A DNA stretch of 64,000 nucleotides, from contig JAUKTV010000016.1 in the NCBI GenBank assembly GCA_030549205.1, forward strand, positions 186,001-250,000. Direction: 5' to 3'. Both the position numbers and the translations under genes were made by a program. Below, piece by piece: positions 1 through 10,985 of this stretch (position 1 is its first letter; the number at the start of each line of letters is the position of its first letter). This DNA is from Apiosordaria backusii. Lineage: Eukaryota; Ascomycota; Sordariomycetes; Sordariales; Lasiosphaeriaceae. Under the pieces are notes generated by a model. It did no database searches. It saw only the letters and a list, made by a program, of their open reading frames with translations, and was not told the DNA's origin.

Positions 1-663
1 TCGCACTTCGAGCTCGCCCCCTGCATGCTCCGTAGGGAGACAAACCACCAGAGAGCCAAACTGAGACGTAGATCTCGGAGTGTCGACATGTGGTTTGAAG
101 TGACCGGATGGCCCCTCATACACATTGAGCTTGTAGAGCTCAGCTCTGGTGGTGTGATGGCCAACGCCGGGGGCAAGAATCTTGGAAATGGCATCAATGA
201 TGCCGACCTGGTAAGGGCAGAAACTGATGGAGAACTGGGTGGGCTCAAGCTTGAGAGCTTTGCGATACTGCTCGTCGTACACGTCCTTTCCGCCCAACCC
301 AAAGGTTGCAGGGAGCATGTCGGCTACCAGGGCAGATAGGAGAACATCTTGCTGCTCCTTGAGTTCCTGAGGAAAGGTGATCTTGCACCGAGATGCAAGA
401 GTCGAAGAATCTCGGGGATCCCAGCGGAGTGCGACCGGGTTGAGGTGCGCGCCAGTCTTTGTGTCAGAAGCCTCGACATCCGGGCCGACGATGGGAATCG
501 AGCCGCCACACGCAAAGGCGAAGTTTTTCTGACTGGTCTCCATGGTGGTCTTCAACTCCTGCAAAAGATCCATTGTCTCCTTGTTGTATCTTCCCGCGCT
601 TTCCCTCTGAACAGATTGTTCATCGGTCCTATGGGTGGGGTCGGAGTGGTGGGAGGCGCTCAT
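1..663 (-). CDS. 2OG-Fe(II) dioxygenase, prolyl-4-hydroxylase-like (3' end outside window)
   Basis: An uninterrupted frame of 221 codons runs from an ATG at 663 off the left edge of the window. Residues about 174-196 read AELYKLNVYEGPSGHFKPH followed by VDTPR. This is the start of the double-stranded beta-helix core of a prolyl-4-hydroxylase-type 2-oxoglutarate/Fe(II) oxygenase, with the HxD iron ligands at His191 and Asp193. The next strand, GSLVVCLPTEHAGGELEV, also fits the family. The distal iron-binding His and the 2OG-binding Arg/Lys would lie beyond the edge. Such proteins hydroxylate protein or small-molecule substrates; the substrate here is unknown. No signal peptide is visible, so it is probably cytosolic or nuclear. 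Family placement is firm; function is inferred. Confidence 0.8.
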   Translation of the reverse strand, partial: MSASHHSDPTHRTDEQSVQRESAGRYNKETMDLLQELKTTMETSQKNFAFACGGSIPIVGPDVEASDTKTGAHLNPVALRWDPRDSSTLASRCKITFPQELKEQQDVLLSALVADMLPATFGLGGKDVYDEQYRKALKLEPTQFSISFCPYQVGIIDAISKILAPGVGHHTTRAELYKLNVYEGPSGHFKPHVDTPRSTSQFGSLVVCLPTEHAGGELEVR

Positions 664-1601
664 GATTCTTGATGGTGTGATTTGGGAAGAATGAATATGA
701 TGATGAAGGATCGGGGGGATGAAAGTGATTTTTTGGACGGGTTCATCGCTTCGAGGTTGCGATATTTATCAAATGTCGACAGTCAAAGCGTTGCAAGACA
801 TGTTTGTGTGCACGCCAGGCAACTACAGGCAGCAGAGACATCCGTGCTGCAACATTCCGCCCTTGCTGCGAACTGGGCGCCATGTCATGCGAGATTGATA
901 GTCGTGATTGGCGGTAACTGGAAGTGGCGCGTTGGTTTAAACTTCCAAGGCTCATGAGTGTCCTCGCAGAGCGTGCATGCTGGTGCCTGAAAACCGTAAA
1001 GATCAGCCAGAGGCTGGGAACCTTGGAAACGTGTCCATCCCTGCATTAAAATTTTTCCTTGACTTTATGAATACATAGATCACAGAATGGCAAGTGGCAA
1101 GTACCATGTGTACAGCCTTGCCCACATCTCGGGTTGAATCGACAAGATTAACTCAATTTTGACTTTCACAAAAGGGAAGGGAAATTCTTCTCATTCTGTT
1201 GAATCTCTTCTTTCAGATAAGGCTGGCGGCTCTGTTTAATAACCGGCCGCTCGCTTCATGGGCCACCACCTGCACATGTTAGACCGCCGAGTAACGAGAC
1301 CGCTCGGTGAGCAATTGGCCCCATCGCACGACCTTGGGCTGCATACGGCGTAGGAAGAGCACAGACTGGCCTCACAACCTTACTGGAAGAAGAATGAGGC
1401 TGAACAATTCGTGAGAGATAGGATGCGGCCCATCAAGAAAATCTTCATTTTGCTTCTGGAAGGGGGGGTTATTGGGGGCTAACTCAGCCACACTGTCATC
1501 AGTACATATAAGAGGAGGGAAGCGGCCATTATGTGCCTGAGGTATGTTGGTAGAGTTCTCAACTCATTCCTCGTTTTTCACTTCACACATCAGAGTCACC
1601 G
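664..1601. other. Intergenic region between divergent genes
   Basis: Shared upstream region of the leftward dioxygenase and the rightward DUF3176 gene. I see no convincing coding frame. A TATA-like stretch (catataagagg, about 1505-1515) lies about 90 nt upstream of the DUF3176 start. Nothing else is recognisable. Confidence 0.5.
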
Positions 1602-4092
1602 ATGGACCAGGAGAGCCTCATCAGCAGATTACCGACGACAGATTCTCAACGTTCTCTGGAACATGAATTCCTCACTACCACAGCCGGCAAGCCGCATGCT
1701 GATTCCACCTTCACTCCTTGCACCCTCTCGTGCCCCAGTGCATGCAAAGTCAACCAGGGCCTCACTAGAAACACTCAGGCCAGCAAACCAACATTGGCGG
1801 CGAACAACGATGAAGGAAACCATGTGGTAGGCGATGGAACACTGTCTCAGCCACTCGAAAACAGCCCTCAGTCACATTCTGTCATGCTCAATCCGATCAT
1901 TGACAGACCTCATCCACCTCCACCTCCCCTTAGGTCTGGTTCGATCATAAGTGGCCCAAGTTCACACCCGGCCAGGCCTGTTTGGAGAATTTGGGGCTTC
2001 GAGGTGATATCCATCAGCCTTAGTTATTTCATCTTTACAGGTGTGTATTGAAACCTCAACTTGTCATACCTTTTGCCATCAGTCCATGGTGCTAACCTTG
2101 CCTATCAACAGCGATTGTGGTTGTGCTCGCCAACCATGATCAGAAACAACTGCCTAACTGGCCGCTGAAGATAACTCTCAACTCTTTCCTTGCTTTTCTG
2201 ACCACCTTGGCAAAAGCAGCCTTTATGTGGCCTGTTTCCAACGCAATCAGCCAAGCCCAATGGAGCTGGTTCCTTCAGGACAGACCACTCTACGACTTCC
2301 ATCTTATTGATCAGGCAAGCAGGGGATCCTGGGGCTCGCTAGCTTTACTGTGGAGGGTCCGGCACAAGCACTTCGTGACCCTTGCCGCTTTTCTCAGTAT
2401 AATATGCGTCCTCACATCTCCATTGACGCAGCTGGCAATCGACTACCCGTCTAGATATGTTCCATCGCCCGATCCAGACGGGGCCCAGATCTCAGCGATA
2501 GGAGTGCTGAAAAAGCCCGACGAGAGTCTTGTCGTCGCGACTACCAACACACTCAACCAACTACCATGGCCGGTGCAAAGGTTTGATTACGAGCTCGCGT
2601 CTCCCACCGGAGCGGTCTGTTCAACAGGGAACTGCACCTTTGATGAAATTCATTCCTTAGGCATCTGCGTGGACTTTGCTGATGTCTCTTCGAAGCTGAA
2701 AATTCAGCCGATAGACGACCCTGCCGAACTGGCCAATCTCGGCAGTACCTGGTATGTTCACGAGGGCCCCAGAATGTGGAACGGATCTCTCCCCAACGCT
2801 TACCCAGACGGCAGGAGTCTCGACCTCTTGCATCAGGGAAAGCTCGCTTTTGTTTTGGATATACTCACTGGAAATGAGAGCATAGCATTTCGGGACGACA
2901 AGAATCTCATGCACACAAAGATCGCATCTTTGGTGTTAATCCGCACCGTTCCAGTATTCGGAAATCAGGTGGAAACAAACTGGGAACAGGTCATCAAGGA
3001 ATCCACTTTCGCCCAGATTCTGGATGCCATCACGGAGGTCCGGTACGAGGCCACAGAAATCTTGTTCCACCTTTGCGTTCAGTCATACCACACTAGTGTC
3101 AACCGAGGCAAGCAGAACACGACCATGATAAACTCCACAGCGACGCCTACCAATCCTCGTCCAGACTTCTTTATGGACTTCACGTGCAACGGTCTTGCCC
3201 ACGACGACATCCTATGCGACCCCTACCGACCCGAAGTGATCACCCGCTACAACGAGACGATTTATCTAGACGGCCCAGTCAATGCCTCGGCAGTTCCCGG
3301 GCTCGAAAGGTACGGGGCAACGTACGAATCGATGGAGATAATCGCAAGAGAACTAAAAACAACCATGATGTCGTTCGGGCAAGAGGACCCTCAGCGATCG
3401 TTTGTGGAGCGTCCCGACGATGTGTACCTCGATCTCTTTCTCGACGCCTCTTCAAGGCCTCTCTGGACGAGCATCTTCCTCGACCATGAGAACCTGATCG
3501 ACCCTGTGCGGACCATACACAGAATCAAAACCATTTTTAGGAACCTTGCCATAGGTCTGTCAAGTGGGTAAGTTTCTTTCCTTTCACGTTCCCACTCTGC
3601 CTTCCACGTTCCCACGGACTCTGCCTTCCACGCTTCCGCTCTGCCTTCCCCATCCGAACGGTGTTAACACCTCAAACTACCCCCCACCTTAGCCTCCGTG
3701 AAAACCGCCCCAGATACCGCGTAACAGACGACGTCTACAACATCACCGGCACAGCCTGGGTCGAAGAATCCTACGTGAGCATCAGCTGGGGCTGGCTCAC
3801 CTTTCTCGCCGTCGAGCTGGTCATGGCGACCGTTTTTCTTGTTCTTACCATCATTGCCCAAATCAAAATGCGGGCCCGATCGGCAGCCAAAGACAAGAAT
3901 TATACTTCTGTCGTTGAGGACTACAAGGACTCGTACCTGGCTCCGCTGCTTGCGCTTAGTCAGGAGGCACGGTCTGCGGCTGGTGGCGGACTGAGGCCTA
4001 TGAGTGTTATGAAGGAGACTGCCAAGAGGGTTTATGTTAGGTTGGAGGGGGATGAGGTTGTCCCAGCGTCTAGGATGGAGCAGATTGCTTGA
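1602..4092 (+). CDS. DUF3176 family integral membrane protein
   Basis: Three exons, 1602-2040, 2112-3567 and 3693-4092, join in phase into a 764-residue protein. The introns have canonical ends (gtgtgt...aacag and gtaagt...cttag). The N-terminal 120 residues are low-complexity and proline-rich. Membrane segments follow: one spans the first splice junction (SLSYFIFTAIVVVLA), two more lie in exon 2 (LAFLTTLAKAAFMWPV and VTLAAFLSIICVLTSPL), and the last is near the C-terminus (FLAVELVMATVFLVLTIIA). Between the third and fourth segments is a large Cys- and Asn-X-Ser/Thr-rich domain, probably extracytoplasmic. The motifs LANHDQKQLPNWPLKITLNS and DQASRGSWGSLALL are hallmarks of fungal DUF3176 proteins. 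Their biochemical function is not known; these proteins are abundant in filamentous ascomycetes. Exon joins and the family call are well supported. Confidence 0.9.
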
Positions 4093-4275
4093 TGTGATTT
4101 TTTTATGCTTTCACTTTGTTCAATGAAATTGGGGCACTAATATTAAGGGGGGGGCTCTCTAGATCCACTGCGTTTGTGGCTGGATAGGTACTGGTAATGG
4201 GGATAGATGACTTGTCAGTCAAGTTGTCTGCCGCAAAATTGATTTTTAATCTATGGGTAATGCTGTCTTGCTTTC

Positions 4276-4280
4276 ACTAC
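4276..4280. repeat. Target-site duplication ACTAC, left copy of MITE
   Basis: Direct copy of ACTAC immediately left of the inverted repeat. The partner is at 4498-4502. Confidence 0.75.
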
Positions 4281-4497
4281 CACGTTGTGGACAAAAAAAT
4301 AGAGACTGCTGCATAAAACAACGCTCTTAAAAGATAGTTGCAAGGCCTTAAAAGTAATTAATATGCATTCCAATTACATCCCAACGCCTATTAAATTATC
4401 TTTTAAGACGTATCGATTATTTTTTAACGCCTCATCACTATCTTTGAAGGCCTTTGTTCGAAGTTGTAGTCTCTAGTATTCTTTTGTCCACGACGTG
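4281..4497. mobile_element. MITE with imperfect terminal inverted repeats and 5-bp target duplication
   Basis: The left end reads CACGTTGTGGACAAAAAAAT. The reverse complement of the right end reads CACGTCGTGGACAAAAGAAT, with two transitions in 20 bp. Weaker inverted similarity continues inward through GAGACT, AAAACAACG and AAAGATAG, to about 55 bp. The element is exactly flanked by ACTAC on both sides (4276-4280 and 4498-4502), a perfect 5-bp target-site duplication. It is 217 bp long, AT-rich inside and has no ORF, so it is a non-autonomous element. A 5-bp duplication with CAC-starting ends would fit Transib-like elements, but I cannot assign the superfamily. Confidence 0.8.
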
Positions 4498-4864
4498 ACT
4501 ACCTAGGTACCTATGTACCTGGACTCTAGTCATTACTAAGACCTCCCGGATTTCCATCTTCTGGGTTCGTTCATTAATAGGCCGATAAGACATCATGCTC
4601 CTTTCCCATCAACATACAGTTCAGATGGAAGCTGTATCACCTTATCCACCGCCAACCCTGACTATTTCTTCCAACTAATATCACACACAACACGCCTCTC
4701 TCATGTCTTGACTTTCCAAATATGCCCACATGCATACACGCATAACGATTAACAAGTATAACCAGACGAAGGGAATATTGTGCGAAACGACAAAGCTCTC
4801 GGGTATTCTCATGACTCGAGACACTCTTCAAATCAAACCAACAAAAAAACCCCCCTTTTTGCCA

Positions 4865-7800
4865 TTAAAATCCCCTCAAAAACTCCTCCAAGCTAACCGG
4901 TTTCCTCACAGCATTGTTGATCCCCTCATGATACGTAACCCACACCTTGTCCTTCTTATCCCCATCCCCTGACCCCCCACCATTCTTGCTTCTTCTGCTC
5001 CCATTGCCGCTCGTCTCGCCAAGCACTGGCTGCTGTACAATGATCCTGCCAAAGAAATCCTTCTTTACCGTCATCTTCTCCTGCTGTTTCAACGCTTCCA
5101 ATTTCTGTAGATGATCTGGAACATTTTCCTTGTTGTCGTCATGATGGGGAATAATACCGCCACCGGCTTTTAGTCTCGCTTGTCGGGAGGCTGTTTCTCT
5201 CGCTGCGATTGTCTTGGCTAACTCTTGATCCAACACCTGGCGGACGGCATATCGTGTTGGCGGGGCTTGGGAGAACAGGAATTGGGAAGAGGAGGCCGTC
5301 TCAAAGGTGGCAAGAGTGTCCAGGTCTCTGTATCAAATGTCAGTGATTTGTGAGCAAGAAAAGTGGGGCAAAAGAAAGGGGGTAAACCTACGGCTCCATC
5401 CGGTACACCCATGTCGTCCTGCCCACCAGCCCACCACTCCCATCTTCAATCTTTCCTTTGTGCAGCTGAATCCCGACCTCGGCTAGAACACTGACTGCTC
5501 TTTTGACCATAGCTTTCTCTCCCTCGCGTCTAACGCTCGCGATCGACCCTGTCTTGTCGCTTCCGCCAATCACTACAGGCTTCACATCTGGTGATACCAA
5601 GCGAACGAGATAAGGTAGGAAATCGGTCGCCACATCCTCTGGGCTGCGGAAGGACCGTGATAATGAAGCCGGTAAGGAATCTTGGATGCCCTGGAGGATA
5701 GCACGGTTGAGCTTTTCAGCCTCCCGCGCCTCGTAATCGGCTCTGGGACCGGAGAAGGGAAGAGGAGGCGGCTCGTTAGGGTCATCTTCACCCCATCGTC
5801 TCTCTTGAGCAGCTGGTTGATGACGACGGGCGGAGGCAAAGAGGTGGTGACAGGCGAGTACTGGCTGAGAGATGTATTGCGCCAGCTCCCACTCTTGAGC
5901 TGAGAAAATGCGGGAGGAGCAGGTATCGTGGAAGTGCATCCATTCGTAGGCCATGTCGGGCTTGGTCAGAAACGAGTCGTCGTTGAAGTCGCGATTGGGG
6001 TATTCGAGGAAGATCTCCGTCATGATGCGATCGACCTCGCCGCTGGTGTCGATCATCTCACGCAGGCGCGCCATGGCGTATTTCTTGACTTGTTCGGAGA
6101 AGCCAAGCTGGGCCTGTGGCTGTTCGTGAAGGGGATTTTTGTTCGCGGCGGTGCTGGGGAGGTTCTGTTTCGGGAAGCCGGCGCCTTCTTGGAAGATACG
6201 GTTGACGATTTCTCTAACTCCTCCGCGACCAAGGCCTCTGGCGCCGCCACCTCCGTGGGCCAGATCTTGGATGACATTTTGGTCTATCCATTGCCTAGTA
6301 AGACTGGGCGTGGCTTGTTTTGATGTTGCTTTGAGTCTTCCGGCAACCCACTCTCCCACCACCATGACACCTCTCAAGTCTCCCTCGGCCGTGCTTTCTG
6401 CGCCTTTCCGAACGTCTTGTCCACTGGTCATGCCCCAGGCAGCTTCACACAGCTTCCGTGCCGCATCCTTGTCGCAGGGAATTCCCTCCTTCTCGAAGAC
6501 AGCCTTCAACCTGGTCACAACAGCTTCAACAGAGGGTTTTCCAACGTGTATGACCTCTGCCAGACCAGACTGCCTGAGCGGTCTGAGAGACGGATGGTAG
6601 ACGTCATTGCAAATCAGAATAAGCGGCCTCATCTGTCGAAAATCGTCTCCTTTCCTCTTCTTCCCTCCTGTCGACCCTTGACCCGAAGAGTTCTTCTGGT
6701 CCACCATGACGAGGTCAATAAGCGCCTTTACAAACCCTCCCTCACCTCCTGCCCCGGACCCAGAAACTACTCCGTCCACTTCGTCAACAACCACACAAAT
6801 TGGGCGCGCAATCTTGTCCCTCTTTCCAGAATCTCCAGCCTTCTTGTTCTCCAAAGTCTTGACTGTTTCTGTTCCCAGAGTTGTCCGAATGCGCCCCTTG
6901 ACTACATCCTTGCTCCTGTCGTCACTTGCGTTGATTTCAAGAACATCGTATCCAGCCTGGCGGGCACACACATGGGCTAGCGTAGTCTTTCCCAGGCCTG
7001 GCGGGCCATGGAGCATGAGGAACTTGCGATGCGGTCGTTCCTCCTCGTCCTGACCTTGCTGCTGTTGTTGACGGCGAAGAGAAGGTCGAGACTTGGCAGA
7101 GTTGGGGAAGACGATCGGATCCCACTTCTTGAGCCAGCGCAGCACTTGACGGTTTGTCAGGTCGTCACCGACGAGGTCCATGAAATTTCGGGCTCGGTAT
7201 TTCTCGGTCCATAAAAGAGTCCGCTTTTGCTTTTTTGGTTGCGCTTGCGGCTCGACGGAAAACAGTGGCTCGTCAGGGTGCACCGGGGGTGTGGTGGGCG
7301 CAGCGGTCTTTTTCCGTGGCTTGGCAAGGTCCTTGCTGGCATTGTCCATGAGGGCGTGGATGTCGATGCCGAAATAGCTCTTCTTTGCGCGTCCTTCTTT
7401 TGTCCGGGATCGTGCCGCCACCATGGCCGCGTATGAGACCGATTCGGTCGGCTTGCGCTCGCGGATTGGGATTGTTTTGCCGGAGCAGGTCGACATGCCG
7501 TAGGGAGCGGGTACGAACTCTTCGTCTCGGAGGAAGTCTGGCAAAGGATGTGAAGGTTGGGAGAGCAAGATGCTCGTAGCTTGGGTCCCGAAGAGACGAT
7601 CATAGCGTTCTGCTTCTTCTTCCGACTCCTGAGGCGGTTGGCTGTCTGGGGGTGTCGAGATCGTCTCCTGGGTCTCCTTGCCATTGTTTCCTGTTAATTC
7701 GGTACTTTGTGTGTCGTGGTCCAGCATTCGCCGCTTGGGCGAAGGCGGCTGCGTAGTCTCGTCATTGTCGCCGTCGTCGGAGTCAGAGTCGTCGTCTGCG

Positions 7801-7919
7801 AGAAAACCACCGAGGACGCGGGGTTTGTGCTGCTGAGGTGGTTCTGCCGGGCGAGGTCTCTTGGCTTTGACGGGAGACGAGCTCGCTGGGAAGGTAATTG
7901 GGGACGATGGGGCTATCAT
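4865..7919 (-). CDS. CTF18: Chromosome transmission fidelity protein 18 (alternative clamp-loader large subunit)
   Basis: Two exons, 7919-5392 and 5327-4865, join in phase across a 64-nt intron (gtaggt...tacag) to give 996 residues. An acidic, disordered N-terminus precedes an RFC-type AAA+ ATPase. Walker A (HGPPGLGKTTLA) is near residue 303, the ASDDRS signature follows, and Walker B (CVVVDEVDG) is near 376. The C-terminal exon ends with KKDFFGRIIV and VWVTYHEGINNAVRKPVSLE, the conserved Ctf18 tail that contacts Dcc1-Ctf8. Ctf18-RFC loads and unloads PCNA and supports sister-chromatid cohesion and checkpoint signalling in the nucleus. The length is near that expected for fungal orthologues, and the N-terminal start has no upstream competitor. 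The upstream region carries MCB-like boxes, consistent with S-phase expression. Confidence 0.95.
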
Positions 7920-8042
7920 TGTATGTCGAGTCGAGTTGTGGTGTCCCAGGTCGGCTGGGTTGAGGACATGGCATGCAAAAGGACCGTGATGGGTGTCGCA
8001 GCTGCAAATCGTGAGGGCTGTCTTGCACTGTTGTCTTGGAGG

Positions 8043-8087
8043 ACGCGAGAGACGCGCTCAAAAAGTGGATTCGCGACCCGCGACGCG
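8043..8087. promoter_or_regulatory. Cluster of ACGCG (MCB-like) boxes upstream of CTF18
   Basis: ACGCG occurs at 8043-8047, 8052-8056 and 8083-8087, with a further CGCG core at 8072-8075. All lie within about 170 nt upstream of the CTF18 ATG. MBF/SBF-type regulators recognise ACGCG(T) in promoters of G1/S genes, and CTF18 acts in S phase. The motif cluster is seen directly; its regulatory role is inferred. Confidence 0.45.
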
Positions 8088-9482
8088 ATCAATTAATTGG
8101 GACAGCTGCTGCCACCTGGTCCGTGCCATGCCGACCGGTGCATTGCAGTGTTTTTCCATACACAATACCGTATATATTACGTGTAAGTCAACATCACCAT
8201 GCCCAACTTGGACCAGAGTCTTTTGACACCATTAAGAGAAGACACAACGACACATAGTCTGCCCTCCAACAAACATCTGCAGACGCCCTACGTATATGAA
8301 CCATTCCTCAGGGTTATCCCTTCGTATCCTTGATGTCAGATGGTGGCCTGGTAAAGAGGGGAAAATTGATCAGAGAGGGCGGGACTAACCTGTGTAAATA
8401 GCCGGCATGAAAATTGCTGTCCATTGGGCTATCGGTTGGAGGGGAATGGGCATTTTGACTGGGAGTTTTGTTGAGCTGAGAAGTTCAAGGAGGAGGTCTG
8501 GGGAAAAAGGGTATGGGAAGTGGTGCAAGGAAATATAAGTAGGAGCTCTAAAAGGTGGTCGCAAAGACTGTGTAACGCCTGATAGTTGGGTGGGCGGGTT
8601 ACACAACAAAGGAAAAGGTTCCGATATTTGTCCGTATCCCGCGGTGATGAATCGGCTGCACCGGCCTACCAAGTATCGATCAAACGTCAGGCCCCATCTG
8701 GCAGCGTGGCTGAGTAATCATGCGTAGGTTGGTATAAACTTCAGACTAATGTCGTAATGGCGGCGACTCGATGTAGATGGAAGATGCAACCAAAGTGTTA
8801 TGATCCGAGGAAAATGTAGTTTGTTTTTGGAAATCACAGTCCCAAATACTGAAGTCATTTTCCCTCGAATATTGATATATCTACACCGTGCCGTTGATTG
8901 CACGAAATAAGCGCCCTTAGCAGAGTAAATAAGGCATGAAAGTTATTTTTCGTTTGTAAATAAATATTATTTTCACTACGAAGAATGAACTTGCGACTGC
9001 TTAACTGACAACTGAACATCTCGAGTACCTCCATAGCAGGGATAAGATTGACGTAAGCTCGGAACTGACCTAATATAGGGCGGCTCTAGACATAACTGCA
9101 CTCGGGCCTTAGATTAGGATGGCGGTATTGTAGTATGCTTCTCAAGCCAGCTGTGCAACGATCCTTGCCTCGCGCTATCGATTGTTAGGGAATTCCTCCT
9201 CTTTTTAACACCTGCAAAAGTCCAAGTTTGACGGCAAGCAGGAGCCTATGGCAGCCTATATAAGGGTTCTTGCTCAGGGATTAGCGTACAAACGGGTATT
9301 GGTGTTTATACTTTCGGACTTAACATACCCTTTCCCTAGGGACTTGGCCCTTTTCCCTAGGAAATTGATTGCTCTCCCTGGGAACGTGACTGATCGCGTT
9401 CCGGCTCGACGTCGGGTTGCCCGTCCGAACTCCTCAGACCATCCGCCAACGCCGTCATGCTAGAATCAAATACCAGATTCGT
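8088..9482. other. Intergenic region, no convincing gene
   Basis: No long coding frame with recognisable content. A leftward 59-codon two-exon frame (8453-8232) is possible but would need a 42-nt intron, and I do not accept it as a gene. A short repeated motif, TTCCCTAGG, occurs twice at about 9332-9361. No RNA gene was recognised. Confidence 0.4.
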
Positions 9483-9896
9483 CTATGCCATGTTCAACGC
9501 CTGGCGCATGGACTGCTTGACGTAGCAGTACTTCTGTGGTAGCCCGTTCAGCCAGCCGTTCTCCTTCAGGTCGCTCAAGGAAATGGGGACTGTAAGGGCC
9601 TCGAGCCGAAGAATCTCATAGGCGTATTTGACAAGATGTTCTAATCGGCCTTCGTCAAACTCATCATTCCGAAGGCCATTTGGGTCGCGGATCTCGCCCG
9701 GCTGCTTCCCAGCACTGATGGTGGCCACATATTTGACCGACGACGCAGGGCTTGTCTCGTAGATCCAGAGCCGGCGCACCTCAGCCGGAAGAAGGTACTT
9801 GCGGAATTCGTGGTTCTTGACACGGCTGACAATATTTGCAACGTGCCTGGGGTGGATGGCAATGACGATGTCGCTCTTGCAAACTTCGGGCGCCAT
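9483..9896 (-). CDS. ASCH/PUA-like domain protein
   Basis: Intronless 137-residue frame starting at the ATG at 9896. After a short lead it reads IVIAIHPRHVANIVSRVKNHEFRKY, then VRRLWIYETSPASSVKYVAT and ISAGKQPGEI. This is the pattern of the small ASCH (PUA-like) fold: a first strand plus helix ending in the FRKY motif, then a strand with W-Y. Near the C-terminus PQKYCYV resembles the usual closing motif. ASCH proteins are thought to bind RNA or act in RNA-linked regulation; some bacterial members cleave modified nucleosides. The role in fungi is unknown. It is likely soluble and cytosolic. It lies about 0.9 kb from the RIP-affected element but shows normal base composition. Confidence 0.7.
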   Translation of the reverse strand: MAPEVCKSDIVIAIHPRHVANIVSRVKNHEFRKYLLPAEVRRLWIYETSPASSVKYVATISAGKQPGEIRDPNGLRNDEFDEGRLEHLVKYAYEILRLEALTVPISLSDLKENGWLNGLPQKYCYVKQSMRQALNMA

Positions 9897-10498
9897 GGTG
9901 GATGTTGTTTTGCTGGTGGAGCCTGGTACTTAAGTGGAAACCCGCTTGCCCGTGACTTGGTATCCATGACGCGTTTCGCGCACAGACGAAGTTGCCTGTA
10001 TGGGAATGCAGAATTAGTTGCTGATAGTCTCAAAAGTGTATAGAGAGGACTCGAACTGAGAAGGGTCAACGGACAGTAGCAGCTGTATTGATGAGTGTTA
10101 GTATAGAAGCACTGATAGAAAAAAGGGGTATAGTGAGCTTGAATTATCTGGAACGTAGGGGCTGGGCCTCATATTCATGGCTTTGTATTGGTTGCATCGT
10201 TGTTCTGCCTGGCAGAGATGCCTCATTGGGGGGCCAATTCATCTCGACCTCACCCAGCAGTTCAGCTTGTGTAACAAACAGGGGCGTCTCCGATTTGCGG
10301 AAGATACTATGTAGATATGATCACGTGCGAGTGGTCTTATTGCAGCTATCCGTAACACCGGTCAGTGGTTGAACCTTTTTTTTTTTTTTTCAGGTTTCCT
10401 GTTTTTTTTTCTCTCCCTTTCTCCTTTTCACTGCAAAGGAAAAGTCACCATTTACTCCTCCCCTAAACGCAGATCAGCTCACCTCAAGAAAATCATCA

Positions 10499-10780
10499 AT
10501 GATGCGAGCATCAGCCGCCCCCTTTTTGCTTCGTTCCTGCCGTTCCCGGCCATGCTTACCCATCCTTCCTGGTCGGAGCCCGATCGCTCTTGCTTCCGCC
10601 GGATCTTGGGGCCCAATCCCCCCACTCCCTCACGTCTCGGTCCAAAATCACCGACAGTTTTGGTCAAAGCGATCAACACCTCCAGTTTACAGTCCCGGAT
10701 TTGCCAAAAGCCCGGACGTTAAGGATCTCTTGTGGCGTGTAGAACAGTCATATCCAACCAAGCTTAGAGAGGATGGATGA
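10499..10780 (+). CDS. Small hypothetical protein with mitochondrial presequence-like N-terminus
   Basis: Frame of 93 codons from the ATG at 10499 or 10502. The first about 70 residues contain many Arg, Ser, Pro and Ala and no acidic residue, as in a mitochondrial targeting peptide (FLLRSCRSRPCLPILPGRS). A conserved-looking tail follows: AKSPDVKDLLWRVEQSYPTK. I do not recognise the family. The stop codon ends at 10780, three bases before the left LTR of the retroelement. The gene either survived an insertion just past its end or lost downstream sequence to it. Base composition is normal and shows no RIP. Confidence 0.4.
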   Translation: MMRASAAPFLLRSCRSRPCLPILPGRSPIALASAGSWGPIPPLPHVSVQNHRQFWSKRSTPPVYSPGFAKSPDVKDLLWRVEQSYPTKLREDG

Positions 10781-10783
10781 TAT

Positions 10784-10985
10784 TGAGTGCTGGAACTTAG
10801 ACAGTTGATTTGAAGTATATAATTGAATTTATAATATTATCTAATAAAAGAAAAGGTCTAAAAAGGAGTATATAATAAAATATTTATTTAAAAGAAGCTT
10901 GTAATTTAAATACTAAGCTTACTAAAGCCTTACTTTTACTTTAATTAAGTACAATCCTTAAATCCTATCCTATTCTTACTTTATA
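10784..10985. repeat. Left LTR of the RIP-degenerated retrotransposon
   Basis: Starts TGAGTGCTGGAAC and ends TTTATA, where the right copy ends CTCTACA. G and C are retained in the first about 70 bp and lost toward the interior. So RIP density falls toward the outer edge. Confidence 0.85.

Larger units (their letters stand above)
4093..4864. other. Intergenic region between convergent genes, containing a MITE
   Basis: Region between the 3' ends of the DUF3176 gene and CTF18. The middle is occupied by the MITE described separately. Just to its right is a short palindromic run (cctaggtacctatgtacct, 4502-4520). I see no coding frame. Confidence 0.5.

Noticed and set aside
8232..8453. Leftward two-exon 59-codon frame (start 8453, exons 8453-8390 and 8347-8232)
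   Set aside because: It needs a 42-nt intron, shorter than the others here, and the product matches no family I know. Possible but not supported.
8701..8780. GCAGCGTGGCTGAGT at 8701 resembles the start of a class II tRNA
   Set aside because: No T-loop (GGTTCGA-like box B) or closing acceptor stem follows.
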